Counted from the stretch's first letter, positions 1 to 7,767 are shown. The stretch: 21,052 nucleotides of DNA from CAVVAE01 sp963746185 (GCA_963746185.1 CAVVAE010000005.1:1-21052); one strand, 5' to 3'. Translations and numbers: made by a program. Notes: generated from the sequence alone by a model not told the origin.

Positions 1-1
1 A

Positions 2-121
2 AAGCGCTCCAACTATCCGCCGATGGCAGGCGAAACTCACGCGCGACTTGCTGAGCAGTTCCGTCCCTACAACCAGCGGCTCGCGTCCTGGCTTGGTCGC
101 GACCTGGCTGGCTGGGGCTGA
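2..121 (+). CDS. Sulfotransferase family protein, C-terminal end only (partial)
   Basis: The frame starting at base 2 is open from the window edge to a TGA at 119-121 and encodes the last 39 residues of a protein. It reads KRSNYPPM, then a stretch like AEQFRPYNQRLASWLGRDL, ending W-G. This matches the usual C-terminus of PAPS-dependent sulfotransferases (a 'Pro-Pro-Met ... L...F.PyN..L..llG.dl..W' tail), which move a sulfate group from PAPS to a sugar, lipid or small molecule. The PAPS-binding loop lies outside the window, so substrate and activity cannot be judged. It converges on the next gene with only 6 nt between stops. The family call rests on a short tail; the presence of a real gene end is more certain than its exact subfamily. 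Confidence 0.65.
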   Translation, partial: KRSNYPPMAGETHARLAEQFRPYNQRLASWLGRDLAGWG

Positions 122-127
122 TACGTT

Positions 128-787
128 TTACAGGCCCCAGAAGGGACCGTCCAGCCCGACGCTGCGGAGGTAGTCCGCGGCAGCTGCCGGCTCGCGCCGG
201 ACATAGTCACGGTCGAGCCGACCGTCGTACCAGTGCTCGGCCAACCGCCACAGGGTGGCCAGGTCCATGACATATCCCCGGTTCGATCCGGTCTGAGCCA
301 GCCAGGCGTCAACGCAGTCCGTCGAGCAGAAGATGCGTTGGTTCCCGCACGTGTGGACGACGTCATCCCACATCTGCGCGGCGGGAACGAGGAAGTGCGC
401 GACTTGGTCACCGGCCGGTGGCCCCTCAGTACCGACGTTCCAGGCGTGTGCGCGTCCGCATCCGGGACATCGCGTCGTGACCAATACCTCGCCCTCGTCG
501 GGCAAAAGGTGGGGCAACGCGAAGGAGTCCCAGGCACAACCGCCCCACCACAACGTGCGTCTGCCCATGACAGCGAACCCCAGGGGCACGGACGAGAAGG
601 GGTGCGCCATCAGAATCTCATCGTGTTCGCCGAGTACGACGTGGCGACCCTCGGCGAGTTGCCGCAGACCGACCAGCACGGCAGCTGGCTCCAGGTCTAG
701 TTCGCCACCGAGCGCGGCAGTGTCCGGGGCGCGGCCATTTGCGGCGAACGACCAATAGACGGTGAGTCGCAGGTCTTCCAGGTCCAC
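128..787 (-). CDS. Organomercurial lyase (MerB)-like protein
   Basis: This 219-residue protein is close to the roughly 210 residues typical of MerB, the enzyme that cleaves carbon-mercury bonds. Residues 1-60 look like the N-terminal helical, winged-helix-like part. The catalytic signature is visible: C84-A-W-D87 matches the Cys-Ala-Trp-Asp of MerB (Cys96 and Asp99 in the classical enzyme), and Cys147 in HTCGNQRIFC fits the second catalytic cysteine (Cys159). Two extra pairs, C107-x2-C110 and C154-x3-C158, are seen that could hold a metal. The start is GTG, with AAGG about 8 nt upstream; the upstream ATGs are in other frames. No merA, merR or merT gene is nearby, so it may be a chromosomal MerB-like protein with another substrate. 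The family call is firm; mercury resistance as its role is not. Confidence 0.83.
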   Translation of the reverse strand: MDLEDLRLTVYWSFAANGRAPDTAALGGELDLEPAAVLVGLRQLAEGRHVVLGEHDEILMAHPFSSVPLGFAVMGRRTLWWGGCAWDSFALPHLLPDEGEVLVTTRCPGCGRAHAWNVGTEGPPAGDQVAHFLVPAAQMWDDVVHTCGNQRIFCSTDCVDAWLAQTGSNRGYVMDLATLWRLAEHWYDGRLDRDYVRREPAAAADYLRSVGLDGPFWGL

Positions 788-809
788 GCGGCAACCTTGC
801 CAGAGAACG

Positions 810-845
810 ACATGGCCAGTGGCATTGGATCGGCGAAGGCCATGT
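810..845. promoter_or_regulatory. Inverted repeat upstream of the MerB-like gene
   Basis: Perfect 8-bp arms ACATGGCC (810-817) and GGCCATGT (838-845) are separated by 20 nt, about two helical turns from arm to arm. They sit 23 nt upstream of the MerB-like start codon. This could be a regulator site or chance; no promoter boxes could be placed with confidence. The rest of the gap up to 1049 shows no gene. Confidence 0.25.
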
Positions 846-1006
846 GCACGCAGAACCGCTTGCAGCCCGGTTGATCCATCAGCGATCTGGTTTGGCTGAT
901 CCTGTGCGGTCTAAGTCTCTTGGGACGAAATCTGAGGTACGGATTCGCCTCTTGTAGGGGTGTTCTTCCGATGTGGTCGAGCTTCCAGCCTTCTTAGAGT
1001 CGACGA

Positions 1007-1025
1007 CGCTCACACAGTGTGGGCG
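1007..1025. promoter_or_regulatory. Near-perfect dyad upstream of the RTX gene
   Basis: CGCTCACAC and GTGTGGGCG flank a single A and match in 8 of 9 positions. The dyad ends 24 nt before the RTX start codon. As RNA its loop would be too tight, so a protein-binding site is more likely than a hairpin. A TAGAGT at 995-1000 could be a -10 box (TAnnnT) just before it, but no good -35 accompanies it. Confidence 0.25.
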
Positions 1026-1049
1026 CTTTCAAATCTGAGAGGAAAGTTC

Positions 1050-2066
1050 ATGTACACACGAAAAATCACCACGACCCTTGCGTTGAGCGCAGCGGTCTCG
1101 GCGATCTGGTCTGCGAGCGGACACGCTCTGCAAGACCCGGGCGCACTGGCAGTGACGTGCAACTTCAAACAGGCGACGATCGTCGGCACCAACGGAGCGG
1201 ACACCATCAACGGCACGGCTGGCAACGACGTGATCGCTTCCCTCGGGGGTAACGATCTCGTGCGCGGCCTCGGCGGAGACGACACGGTGTGCCTCGGCAA
1301 TGGTCGCGACATCGTCAAGGGCGGAGCCGGCGACGACACGTTCGCGTCAGAAGCCACCACGGACGGCAGCGACAACTTCGTCGGGGATGCCGGTCTCGAC
1401 CGCGTCAGCTACTTCACGCGCACCGTCGCCGTCGACGTCAGCATCGATACCGATGCAGACGACGGACAGGCAGGGGAACGCGACAAGGTGCAGCTGTCCG
1501 TGGAAGCCATCACCGGCAGTCAGGTCGACGACCGGCTGATCGGCAGTGACTTCAACAACGTCCTCGACGGTGGAGACGGGGAGGACGATCTCCGTGGCAG
1601 CGTCGGTAATGACACGCTGCGCGGTGGTAGCGACGACGACTTGTTGATCGGCAACGCCGGCAACGACTTCCTGTTCGGCAATGCCGACGACGACACCGCG
1701 TTGGCGGCCAGCGGAGCTGACGGGGCTGACTTCTTCGAGGGCAGCGTCGGCATCGACACGGCGTCGTACGTCGGTCGTGGGAGCTCCGTCAATGTGAGCA
1801 TCGACAACATCGCCAACGACGGCTCCCCCGGAGAGGGCGACAACATTCGGCTCGACGTGGAGAACGTGCTCGGAGGCAGCGGCAACGACACGCTGCGCGC
1901 CAACCAGTTCCAGGCCGAACCGAACGTGCTGTCGGGTGGGCCAGGGGGCGACAGCCTCAGCGTGACTGATGCGCCGCACCTCGCCGGTGACACCGTCAAC
2001 GGTGGTTTGCAGAACGACCTCTGCTTCTCCGACAACGACGACACCCGTATCAGCTGCGAGTTCTGA
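1050..2066 (+). CDS. Secreted RTX-type calcium-binding repeat protein
   Basis: This is a 338-residue exported protein. The ATG at 1050 was chosen over the longer frame start at 960 because GAGAGG lies 7 nt before it and a signal peptide follows at once: basic MYTRK, a hydrophobic Leu/Ala/Val core and a likely cut after Ala26. Hemolysin-type nonapeptides (GGxGxDxφx) fill residues 45-98, 164-216 and 274-335, for example LGGDDTVCL and GGAGDDTF. These bind calcium in a beta-roll once outside the cell. Between them lie two related spacer modules (about 98-166 and 216-284) sharing the pattern 'D/F..G..G.D..SY..R...V.VSID...DG..GE.D...L.VE', so a unit of about 118 residues has been duplicated. Few Cys are present (37, 81, 325, 336). 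No lipase or protease domain is attached and no type I exporter is nearby, so Sec export is likely. Its cellular role is unknown. Confidence 0.87.
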   Translation: MYTRKITTTLALSAAVSAIWSASGHALQDPGALAVTCNFKQATIVGTNGADTINGTAGNDVIASLGGNDLVRGLGGDDTVCLGNGRDIVKGGAGDDTFASEATTDGSDNFVGDAGLDRVSYFTRTVAVDVSIDTDADDGQAGERDKVQLSVEAITGSQVDDRLIGSDFNNVLDGGDGEDDLRGSVGNDTLRGGSDDDLLIGNAGNDFLFGNADDDTALAASGADGADFFEGSVGIDTASYVGRGSSVNVSIDNIANDGSPGEGDNIRLDVENVLGGSGNDTLRANQFQAEPNVLSGGPGGDSLSVTDAPHLAGDTVNGGLQNDLCFSDNDDTRISCEF

Positions 2067-2497
2067 CGACTCGCACCCTTCAGCCCTGATCCACGCGCTG
2101 AGCATGTGGCGAGACGAGTGGGTCGGAGCGCGAGATTGCCCTTACGTGCTGAGAGCGATGGACTTTGTCGAGAAGTCCTGTTCTCGCAGTGCGAAGGGCA
2201 TCTCGTCGTACAGCAGTCGGGAGAGCATTGGTCGCTCAGCGGACAGATATTCGCGATGCGCCACGCAGCCAGGTCACTCACCGTAGTGTGTCGGTAACGG
2301 TCAAACGTGCGCATTCCACGCGGAACGCCGTTTCATCGTTCAACTCTCGAGCTGCGTTCCCACCACACACTCCGCTGCCTGAAGATCCCTTGCTGTCTGA
2401 GGGCTTCACGCGTGTGCGGAACGCCAGAACCTCCCGTGGACCATTCCTCGTGGGGCGCCCGAGATCACCCATGCAACGTCCGACGACAAGGAAATCC
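2067..2497. other. 431-nt intergenic region, no convincing gene
   Basis: Both strands are open only in short frames with odd codon use and no good ribosome site, and none resembles a known protein. Visible items are a 6-bp hairpin CGAGAA/TTCTCG at 2169-2186 without a T-run, one CGTCGTAC octamer ending at 2211, and the 10-mer GCGGAACGCC, which occurs twice. It may hold the 3' end of the RTX transcript and the promoter of the next gene. No boxes could be assigned. Confidence 0.5.
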
Positions 2498-2962
2498 ATG
2501 AAGATTCGCGCCCTCGTAGTGGCATGCACCGCTGCCGGTCTCGCCACCATGACCCTCTCCTCCGCCAGCGCCGTCACACATCGCGCTGAGCCCCGGACGG
2601 CCGCCGCGTTGCCGAACCCGTGCCACTCCGATCCGCAAATGGGAGATGCGATGGAGAAGATCAGCGGTCCTGGCCCCCAGCTCGACGGTGGCTACGGTTT
2701 GATCGGCGGCACGCGCGCCGGCTCCTGCGTCAAGGTCGTGGAGCCGCGCCAGCAGGGCCACGCCACCCACACCGTCGTCGTGCGCTCCGACGGCGAGGTC
2801 CAGCGCAGAAGCTATGCCGACGGATCAAGCAACACGAGAATGGCTCACAAGGCCGACAACAAGTGTCGCGTGACGGTGACCGAAACGGTCACCCACCGAG
2901 GCCGCAACTCCAGCGTCTACCAAGCGAAGATCACCATCCGCAGCTGCAAGCTGTACGGCTGA
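2498..2962 (+). CDS. Small secreted protein of unknown function
   Basis: I do not recognise this 154-residue protein. The ATG at 2498 was chosen because AAGGAAA sits at 2488-2494 and a typical signal peptide begins there: MKIR, a hydrophobic stretch to about residue 21, and an SASA-type cut near residue 25. The longer frame from 2165 lacks coding character upstream. The mature part is basic with four cysteines (42, 77, 123, 150), enough for two disulfides. It has beta-rich segments such as HTVVVRSDGEV and CRVTVTETV, then ends YQAKITIRSCKLYG. It is followed by a strong hairpin that ends transcription between this gene and the convergent flavoprotein. A single-gene unit is likely. Confidence 0.72.
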   Translation: MKIRALVVACTAAGLATMTLSSASAVTHRAEPRTAAALPNPCHSDPQMGDAMEKISGPGPQLDGGYGLIGGTRAGSCVKVVEPRQQGHATHTVVVRSDGEVQRRSYADGSSNTRMAHKADNKCRVTVTETVTHRGRNSSVYQAKITIRSCKLYG

Positions 2963-2981
2963 TCCACGCTGCCCGAACTAG

Positions 2982-3013
2982 CCGGCCCCAACCGTCTCGA
3001 CGGTCGGGGCCGG
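2982..3013. terminator. Strong GC-rich hairpin between convergent genes
   Basis: The arms CCGGCCCCAACCGTC (2982-2996) and GACGGTCGGGGCCGG (2999-3013) pair with one mismatch, giving a stem of about 13 bp with a small loop. It is followed by TCTTCGTT on the + strand. It starts 20 nt after the small secreted protein and faces the flavoprotein gene that ends at 3110, so it can serve both strands. Confidence 0.75.
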
Positions 3014-3109
3014 TCTTCGTTCAAACGCGGTTACAGTCCGCCAAGCCGATGGCCTCGCACCAGAACCCGGCGAAAGAAGGCGGCATCGAGCTCCCCCAGC
3101 GAAGCCACG

Positions 3110-4192
3110 TCACTCTCGGTCCTGTGCAGTGAGATGCCGGGCGATGTGCCGCGCATCTCTGCCCACGCCGCCGATCAGGGACGAGGTCCCCGCATACAGA
3201 AAGAACAGGCCGATGAAGTAGAGCCCAGGCTCGGACGGAACGACGCCGCGCTCATGCTTTGGTTCGCCGTTCTGGTCGAAGACGGAAAGGTCGATCCAGC
3301 TGAAGTCGGACACGAAACCGGTGCACCAGACCACGTTCTTGACGTCAATAACTCCAGCCTCTGCGGTCATCGGTAGACCGTCGCGTACGCCGCTGATGCG
3401 AGGCACTCGTTCGACCCCCGCTCGGTTGAGATCGCGCCGCCTGACCCGAGCGAGCGGGAGCCCTCGATTGGACAATTGGTGCCGAACCCTTCGGCCCGGC
3501 GGCGTCCGCGTGGTGAGCACATGCGAGAGCATGAACCAGAACGGTGGCGTGAGCAGCCGATCTAAGAATCCGCCGGCGCGAACAGGCTCCTGACCCGTAT
3601 CTCTGCCGGACAGCCACGTTTGGTGAGCTGATGACGATTCCAGAGCGATCTCCGCACCCGAGTTGCCAGCGCCCACCACCAGCACACCGCCCTCCTTGAG
3701 TTGGGATGGGTTTCGATACTCGCTCGAATGGAACCGCACGATGCTTGGATCGAGTTCAGAGGCGAACGACGGGATCCGCGGGGCCCGATAGCCACCGGTT
3801 GCCACCACGACGTTGCGCGCCTCGTAACGGCTCCGCCCCGTCATGACCACAAACCCGCCGGCATGGCGGGCGACGCTGTCTACGCGGATGCCAGTGCGGA
3901 CGGGAATCTGGAATCGAGCCGCATACGCCTCGAGGTAGTCGGCCACCTCGTCTTTCGTGGGATACGACCATCCCGGCGCCGGGAACGGCCAACCGGGCAA
4001 CCCGTCATAGCGAGCGGGCGTGAAGGCGCGGAGCGAGTCCCATCGCTGCCGCCACGAATCGCCGATCCGCTCGTTGGCGTCCATGATCATCACGGACCGC
4101 CCGCTTGTCTTCAGGTGGTATCCCACGGCGAGACCGGCCTGACCCGCGCCGATGATCAAGGTCTCGAACCGCTCGGAATCGTTGCTTGCCAT
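3110..4192 (-). CDS. FAD/NAD(P)-dependent flavoprotein monooxygenase (CzcO/TrkA-like)
   Basis: This 360-residue enzyme belongs to the flavin monooxygenase-like oxidoreductases. The N-terminal FAD Rossmann motif GAGQAG is at residues 15-20, followed by an acidic turn and 'RIGDSWRQRWDSLRAFTP', typical of CzcO-type proteins. The FMO-like linker FHSSEYRNP is at 154-162, the NAD(P) motif GAGNSG at 174-179, and the late motif WCTGF at 289-293 is the usual 'ATGF' FAD-contact segment. Such proteins oxygenate soft nucleophiles or ketones, or act as potassium/thiol-linked reductases. The substrate cannot be read here. The ATG start has GGAGGG 6 nt upstream. It is transcribed alone, convergent with the gene before it, with a gap of about 290 nt upstream. 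Confidence 0.85.
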   Translation of the reverse strand: MASNDSERFETLIIGAGQAGLAVGYHLKTSGRSVMIMDANERIGDSWRQRWDSLRAFTPARYDGLPGWPFPAPGWSYPTKDEVADYLEAYAARFQIPVRTGIRVDSVARHAGGFVVMTGRSRYEARNVVVATGGYRAPRIPSFASELDPSIVRFHSSEYRNPSQLKEGGVLVVGAGNSGAEIALESSSAHQTWLSGRDTGQEPVRAGGFLDRLLTPPFWFMLSHVLTTRTPPGRRVRHQLSNRGLPLARVRRRDLNRAGVERVPRISGVRDGLPMTAEAGVIDVKNVVWCTGFVSDFSWIDLSVFDQNGEPKHERGVVPSEPGLYFIGLFFLYAGTSSLIGGVGRDARHIARHLTAQDRE

Positions 4193-4283
4193 GTTTGTCC
4201 CTCCACCCGCACCTGTTGGGTCGGTTCCTGCTGGGGCGAAACTTCTGAAGGTACGAAGTTATGAGCCGAGGAGGACATCTCGC

Positions 4284-4358
4284 ATGGGGCAAATTACTCA
4301 ACCCTGCGCATCGATTGCCTGGTTGCTACTACCCACGACATCGTCGATGAGCCGTTGA
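4284..4358 (+). CDS. Possible 24-residue small ORF with strong ribosome site
   Basis: The ATG at 4284 is preceded by GAGGAGGA about 9 nt upstream, better than many real genes here. It encodes MGQITQPCASIAWLLLPTTSS plus MSR, with a short hydrophobic centre. It lies in the 293-nt gap between the divergent flavoprotein and the secreted Ig-like protein. It could be a leader peptide, a small membrane protein or chance. There is no support beyond the ribosome site. Confidence 0.15.
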   Translation: MGQITQPCASIAWLLLPTTSSMSR

Positions 4359-4485
4359 AGCGCGCTCGCAGCCCGATGAAGGCATCAAGCAGATCGCGAT
4401 CGGCCCAACCTTCGCGTAATAAGATCGCATCTGGGATAGAGGTCGGGAGGTCCGGCCACGCCGTCGCCAGTTGGGGGTCCACACC

Positions 4486-4887
4486 ATGTTCATTCGTTCT
4501 CGAGTCGCAATTGCTGCAGTCGCGGTCGGTGCGCCGATCGTCGCCTTCGTTGGCCCGTCGCAGGCTGCCTGCTACGGCGGGTGTGATGACTCGTCCATCT
4601 CGGTTCACGTGTCTGACGACACGCCGGCCAGTCGCCAGCAGTTCTTTGCTCGCGGTCAGCTGATCATGGGTGGCCTTCCAGCGCCCGATCACGTGGTGAG
4701 ATTCCAGACGCATCGCAACGGCGCGTGGGAGCCCATCAAGGGAGCTCACATGCTGACCAACAGCGAAGGTAAGTACCGGATGCGGCTGATCTTGTCGCAG
4801 ACCGGACCTCGCCTGCTCAGGGCCGTTGGTGTCGGTGAGGGAATCGAGCCGACGCAGCGCAAGAAATTCTCAGTCGCGGTTCACTGA
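4486..4887 (+). CDS. Small secreted protein with Ig-like beta fold
   Basis: The protein has 133 residues. The ATG at 4486 gives a textbook signal peptide (MFIRSR, an Ala/Val-rich core, cut after SQA at residue 27). A TTG 15 nt upstream would also be in frame but adds nothing. The mature protein starts ACYGGC, with a close Cys pair (29, 33), followed by a segment about 60-115 that resembles bacterial Ig-like modules: 'V.FQTHRNGAWEPIKGA...T..EGKYRMRLILSQTG..LLRAVG'. Such modules are common in cell-surface proteins of actinobacteria and often act as spacers or binding domains. The ribosome site is weak (GGGGG). There is no recognisable enzyme function. It is a single gene, convergent with the tRNA that follows. 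Confidence 0.72.
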   Translation: MFIRSRVAIAAVAVGAPIVAFVGPSQAACYGGCDDSSISVHVSDDTPASRQQFFARGQLIMGGLPAPDHVVRFQTHRNGAWEPIKGAHMLTNSEGKYRMRLILSQTGPRLLRAVGVGEGIEPTQRKKFSVAVH

Positions 4888-4937
4888 CCGCCGCCGGCAG
4901 CGACATTGCGCGGGGTCAAGCCCCAGAGTTCGCCTGT

Positions 4938-5014
4938 TGGTGGGGCGGGCGGGGCTCGAACCCGCGACCCAAGGATTATGAGTCCTCTGCTCTAACCAGC
5001 TGAGCTACCGCCCC
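4938..5014 (-). tRNA. tRNA with CAT anticodon (elongator Met or Ile2)
   Basis: On the minus strand the sequence folds as a complete cloverleaf. The acceptor GGGGCGG pairs with CCGCCCC, the D arm contains AGCTCAGCTGGTTAGAGC, the anticodon stem-loop GGACTCATAATCC has anticodon CAT, and the T arm is GCGGGTTCGAGCCCCGC. CCA is encoded (4938-4940). The loop is not that of an initiator tRNA, which would have the unpaired first base and three G-C pairs in the anticodon stem. CAT can be elongator Met or, if its C is modified to lysidine, Ile2 reading AUA. The sequence alone does not settle this. Confidence 0.95.
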
Positions 5015-5123
5015 TCGCGGCGACGCGTCGATGATCATGTCATGACACGTAGTTGACCACCTTCCACCGTCGTTCAGTCTCTAGGATGGCGGCAGGGACT
5101 TGGGACGGGGAGGGAGAGCAGAT

Positions 5124-5735
5124 ATGCGGATTGCCTTGTACGGCGCATCGGGCATGGTCGGCACACGCATCGCCACTGAAGCGATGTCGCGTGATCACGA
5201 AGTCACTGCCATCTCCCGGTCGGGGGGCGACCTACCCGGAGGCTGCCATCCACGCCCAGGCGATGCCGCCGACGCAGACGACGTAGCCAGGATTTCCTCC
5301 GAACACGACGTCGTCATCGCTGCGATCGGTCCGAGTCGCACAGGCGCGCGCCACGAGATCTTCCTTGACGCGTTGGCCACACTCGGCGAGAACGTCGGCA
5401 CCCGACGACTCATCGTGGTGGGCCATGCGGCCTCACTATTGGTCGCTCCGGGTCTGCAACTCATCGACGCGCCAGGCTTCCCACCGGACGCCAAGCCCGA
5501 GGCACTGACCCATCTCGCTGCTCTTGAACTCCTCCGCGGCACCGGCGCGTTGCTCGACTGGGTCTACGTGTCGCCGGCGCCATTCATCGCGCCCGGTGAA
5601 CGACGCGGGACCTATCGCGTCGGCGTTGACATGGTTCTCGGTGACCAGATCAGCGCAGAAGACTTCGCCGTCGCGATCATCGACGAGGTCGAACGTCCCA
5701 AGCATCACCGGTCCCGCTTCACTGTTGCGTGGTGA
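5124..5735 (+). CDS. NAD(P)-binding atypical SDR (NmrA/YwnB-like) reductase
   Basis: This 203-residue protein starts MRIALYGASGMVGTRIA, the glycine-rich GASGxxG motif (residues 7-13) of atypical short-chain dehydrogenases that bind NAD(P)H. The segment 'DAADADDVARISSEHDVVIAAIGPS' fits the next beta-alpha units, then RRLIVVGHAASL and a C-terminal 'DWVYVSPAPFIAPGERRGTYRVG' typical of the 'NAD(P)H-binding / NADH-flavin reductase' group (often about 200-215 residues). The exact substrate is unknown. The ATG at 5124 follows a purine-rich GGGGAGGGAGAG ribosome site. Only 4 nt separate it from the acetyltransferase gene downstream, so the two are co-transcribed and probably translationally coupled. 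Confidence 0.85.
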   Translation: MRIALYGASGMVGTRIATEAMSRDHEVTAISRSGGDLPGGCHPRPGDAADADDVARISSEHDVVIAAIGPSRTGARHEIFLDALATLGENVGTRRLIVVGHAASLLVAPGLQLIDAPGFPPDAKPEALTHLAALELLRGTGALLDWVYVSPAPFIAPGERRGTYRVGVDMVLGDQISAEDFAVAIIDEVERPKHHRSRFTVAW

Positions 5736-5739
5736 CGAG

Positions 5740-6558
5740 ATGGACGTGAAATCGCTTGGCTACCGCACGGACCTCGCCCTGCTTCGACTCGGCGGCACCG
5801 AGATCGAGGACCGGGACGACCACCTGGTGCTGCGTTCGCCGCACAATCCCACGCACTGGTGGGGGAACTTCATCCTGCTGGCAGCACCGCCGCCGGCTGA
5901 GGAGGCACAGCGCTGGCTCGAGGTGTACCACGAGACGTTCCCTGATGCCGAACATGTTGCTCTCGGGTTCGACGGCATAGACGGGAACGTCGACGACCTC
6001 AATGGGTTTGCGGCTCTCGGCCTTTCGGTCGAGGCGCAGTCCGTGATGACCGCTCAAACCGTCAATGAGCCGCCACACCCCAACAGCGAAGCGACGTACC
6101 GAACTCTGACGAGTGATGACGACTGGTCGCAGCTGGTCGAGATTCGCGTTGCCTGCAAGGACGATGAGGAACCGGTCGCGTATCGCCGCTTCGCGGAAGC
6201 GAAGGTCAGGTCGTACCGGCAGATGACCGAGGACGGACACGGCGCGTGGTTCGGCGCCTTCGTCGACGGCCGCCTGCTCTCGACGATGGGGCTGTTTCGC
6301 GCTGACACCGGGCTCGCTCGGTTCCAAAGCGTCGAGACGCATCCAGAGGCTCGCGGCCAGGGGCTCGCCGGGACCCTCGTGCATCACGTCAGCCGATACG
6401 GTTTCGACGAGCTCGATGCAGAGACGCTGGTGATGGTGGCCGATCCTGAATACCTGGCGATCAAGATCTACCGCTCAGTCGGTTTCGAGTCGACTGAGAA
6501 CCAGCTGCAGGCAGAGCGCCCACCCGTCACCGTCAACCACGTCGACCTCCAGCTCTGA
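5740..6558 (+). CDS. GNAT family N-acetyltransferase
   Basis: The protein has 272 residues. The C-terminal half (about 118-262) is a GNAT fold, with motif A as 'FQSVETHPEARGQGLAGTLV' (residues 195-214), containing the acetyl-CoA pyrophosphate loop R205-G-Q-G-L-A210. Motif B follows near 'YLAIKIYRSVGF'. The N-terminal half (1-110) contains 'RSPHNPTHWWGNFILL', seen in two-part GNAT proteins where the first half is a degenerate acetyltransferase-like domain. The acceptor (a small amine, antibiotic or protein) cannot be told. The ATG start is 4 nt after the reductase stop. The longer frame from 5524 overlaps the reductase and was rejected. It converges on the ATPase gene, with 24 nt between stops. 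Confidence 0.88.
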   Translation: MDVKSLGYRTDLALLRLGGTEIEDRDDHLVLRSPHNPTHWWGNFILLAAPPPAEEAQRWLEVYHETFPDAEHVALGFDGIDGNVDDLNGFAALGLSVEAQSVMTAQTVNEPPHPNSEATYRTLTSDDDWSQLVEIRVACKDDEEPVAYRRFAEAKVRSYRQMTEDGHGAWFGAFVDGRLLSTMGLFRADTGLARFQSVETHPEARGQGLAGTLVHHVSRYGFDELDAETLVMVADPEYLAIKIYRSVGFESTENQLQAERPPVTVNHVDLQL

Positions 6559-6582
6559 AGACGACGTACGACGCAGGACGCC

Positions 6583-7761
6583 TCACCCGCGTGGCACGTC
6601 ACCACGCAACGACACCCAGCGGGCAAAGAGCGGGTCGATGAACCGCCAGTTCGAACTCGTCTCGGGCCCCGTCACGACGCGGCTCACGTGCTGACCCTCT
6701 CGTCCGAGCTCGCGCAACGCCGACTGGAGCGCTGCCCGGGTAAGTCCTGCTCGCTCGGTGGCGCGCGATCCTGTCGGCCGCATCCCGTCGGCCAACGCGG
6801 CGAGCACCGCCTTCTTGCCAGCGCTGAGACTGTCCCAGATCCCCTGGTGCGCCTCCGTCGTCTGGCCGAGCGCCAGCCCGAAGATCGCGTCGGCCAGCGC
6901 CAAGCCGTCGGCATCGGGATCGGCGTCGAGCGTCGTACGCCCGGATCCCCGCATCTCGAGCTCGCGGTGCAAGAGGTGCGCCATCAGCATCGTGCGCTGC
7001 GGATGCCCGGCGGCGGCCGTGACGAGCGGAGCCAACGCCTCGCCGGGGTCGTGCCCGAGTTCAGCGAAGCGATCCGTCAACTCCATGAGCACGTCATCGA
7101 GGGGGAGCGGGTTGAGGTCGAGCGGCTCGGCTTGCCCGTAGAGCGGCCGTTCGCGGTCGGTGAAAAGCCGGCGCATGAGCGATGGCTGCGAACCCGCATA
7201 GATATAGGTGGCGGCCTCACCGTGGTACTGCACGTGAGAGCGCAGCAACCCGTCGAGCGTCGAACCCGCGCTCAACAGATCCTGGAACTCGTCGAACACG
7301 ACCAACGTCTGTGCGCCGTCCTTCTCGTGCAGCCGAAGCGGAAGGTCGAGGAGCTCCGCGGTGGCCGTCAAGATCGCGTCGTGTGACGGTTGGTGCTGTC
7401 GCGGACCGAGAGTGATGCCCACGCCCGACGTACTGAGGCTGAGACCGAGCCGCGAGCTCAACGCACTCAGATGGCTGCGGATGCGGTTGTTCTTGAGACG
7501 CGAGTACGCCGTCGCGATGCGCGAGCAGACCTCCTCCAGCGACGTGACGCCGTAGAAGTCGACGTGGACGGTGTGCCAACCCGTCTGGCTCAGGTTCTGC
7601 TCGTGCGCCAGCAGCAGCGATGTCTTGCCATAGCGGCGCGGGCCGGCGAGCCGGACGTGAGCGCCGTCGGTGGCCGCGAGATGCAGCTGGTGCAGTTCGT
7701 CCTGTCTGTCGATGAGCGCGTCACTGGCGATCGGAGTTTCGAACGGGAAGGCGCGAGGCAT
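6583..7761 (-). CDS. STAND-like P-loop ATPase with C-terminal winged-helix region
   Basis: The protein has 392 residues. 'ALIDRQDELHQL' opens the ATPase module, Walker A is GPRRYGKTS (40-48), Walker B is LVVFDEFQDL (153-162), and YAGSQPSLM (188-196) fits sensor 1. After about residue 300, 'LSAGKKAVLAALADGMRPTGS...GLTRAALQSALRELGREGQHVSRV...NWRFIDPLFARWV' looks like the winged-helix tail of the archaeal-type ATPase/DUF234 group of STAND NTPases. These proteins act as ATP-driven switches; their clients are mostly unknown. The start codon has no ribosome site. A -10 box lies 6 nt upstream, so the mRNA is probably leaderless. The upstream operator-like pair suggests tight control. It may share function with the membrane protein encoded just upstream on the same strand. 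Confidence 0.85.
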   Translation of the reverse strand: MPRAFPFETPIASDALIDRQDELHQLHLAATDGAHVRLAGPRRYGKTSLLLAHEQNLSQTGWHTVHVDFYGVTSLEEVCSRIATAYSRLKNNRIRSHLSALSSRLGLSLSTSGVGITLGPRQHQPSHDAILTATAELLDLPLRLHEKDGAQTLVVFDEFQDLLSAGSTLDGLLRSHVQYHGEAATYIYAGSQPSLMRRLFTDRERPLYGQAEPLDLNPLPLDDVLMELTDRFAELGHDPGEALAPLVTAAAGHPQRTMLMAHLLHRELEMRGSGRTTLDADPDADGLALADAIFGLALGQTTEAHQGIWDSLSAGKKAVLAALADGMRPTGSRATERAGLTRAALQSALRELGREGQHVSRVVTGPETSSNWRFIDPLFARWVSLRGDVPRG

Positions 7762-7767
7762 GGAGCC

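Noticed and set aside
960..1049. N-terminal extension of the RTX protein from the upstream start
   Set aside because: It has no ribosome site and would bury the clear signal peptide starting at 1050.
2165..2497. N-terminal extension of the small secreted protein
   Set aside because: The extension has unusual codon use and no similarity; the start at 2498 has a good ribosome site and a signal peptide.
3701..4264. 187-codon + strand frame opposite the flavoprotein gene
   Set aside because: It is antisense to conserved FAD and NAD(P) motifs and lacks its own domain signals.
4938..5014. tRNA gene as an integration (att) site
   Set aside because: No integrase and no direct repeat of the tRNA 3' end were found in the window.
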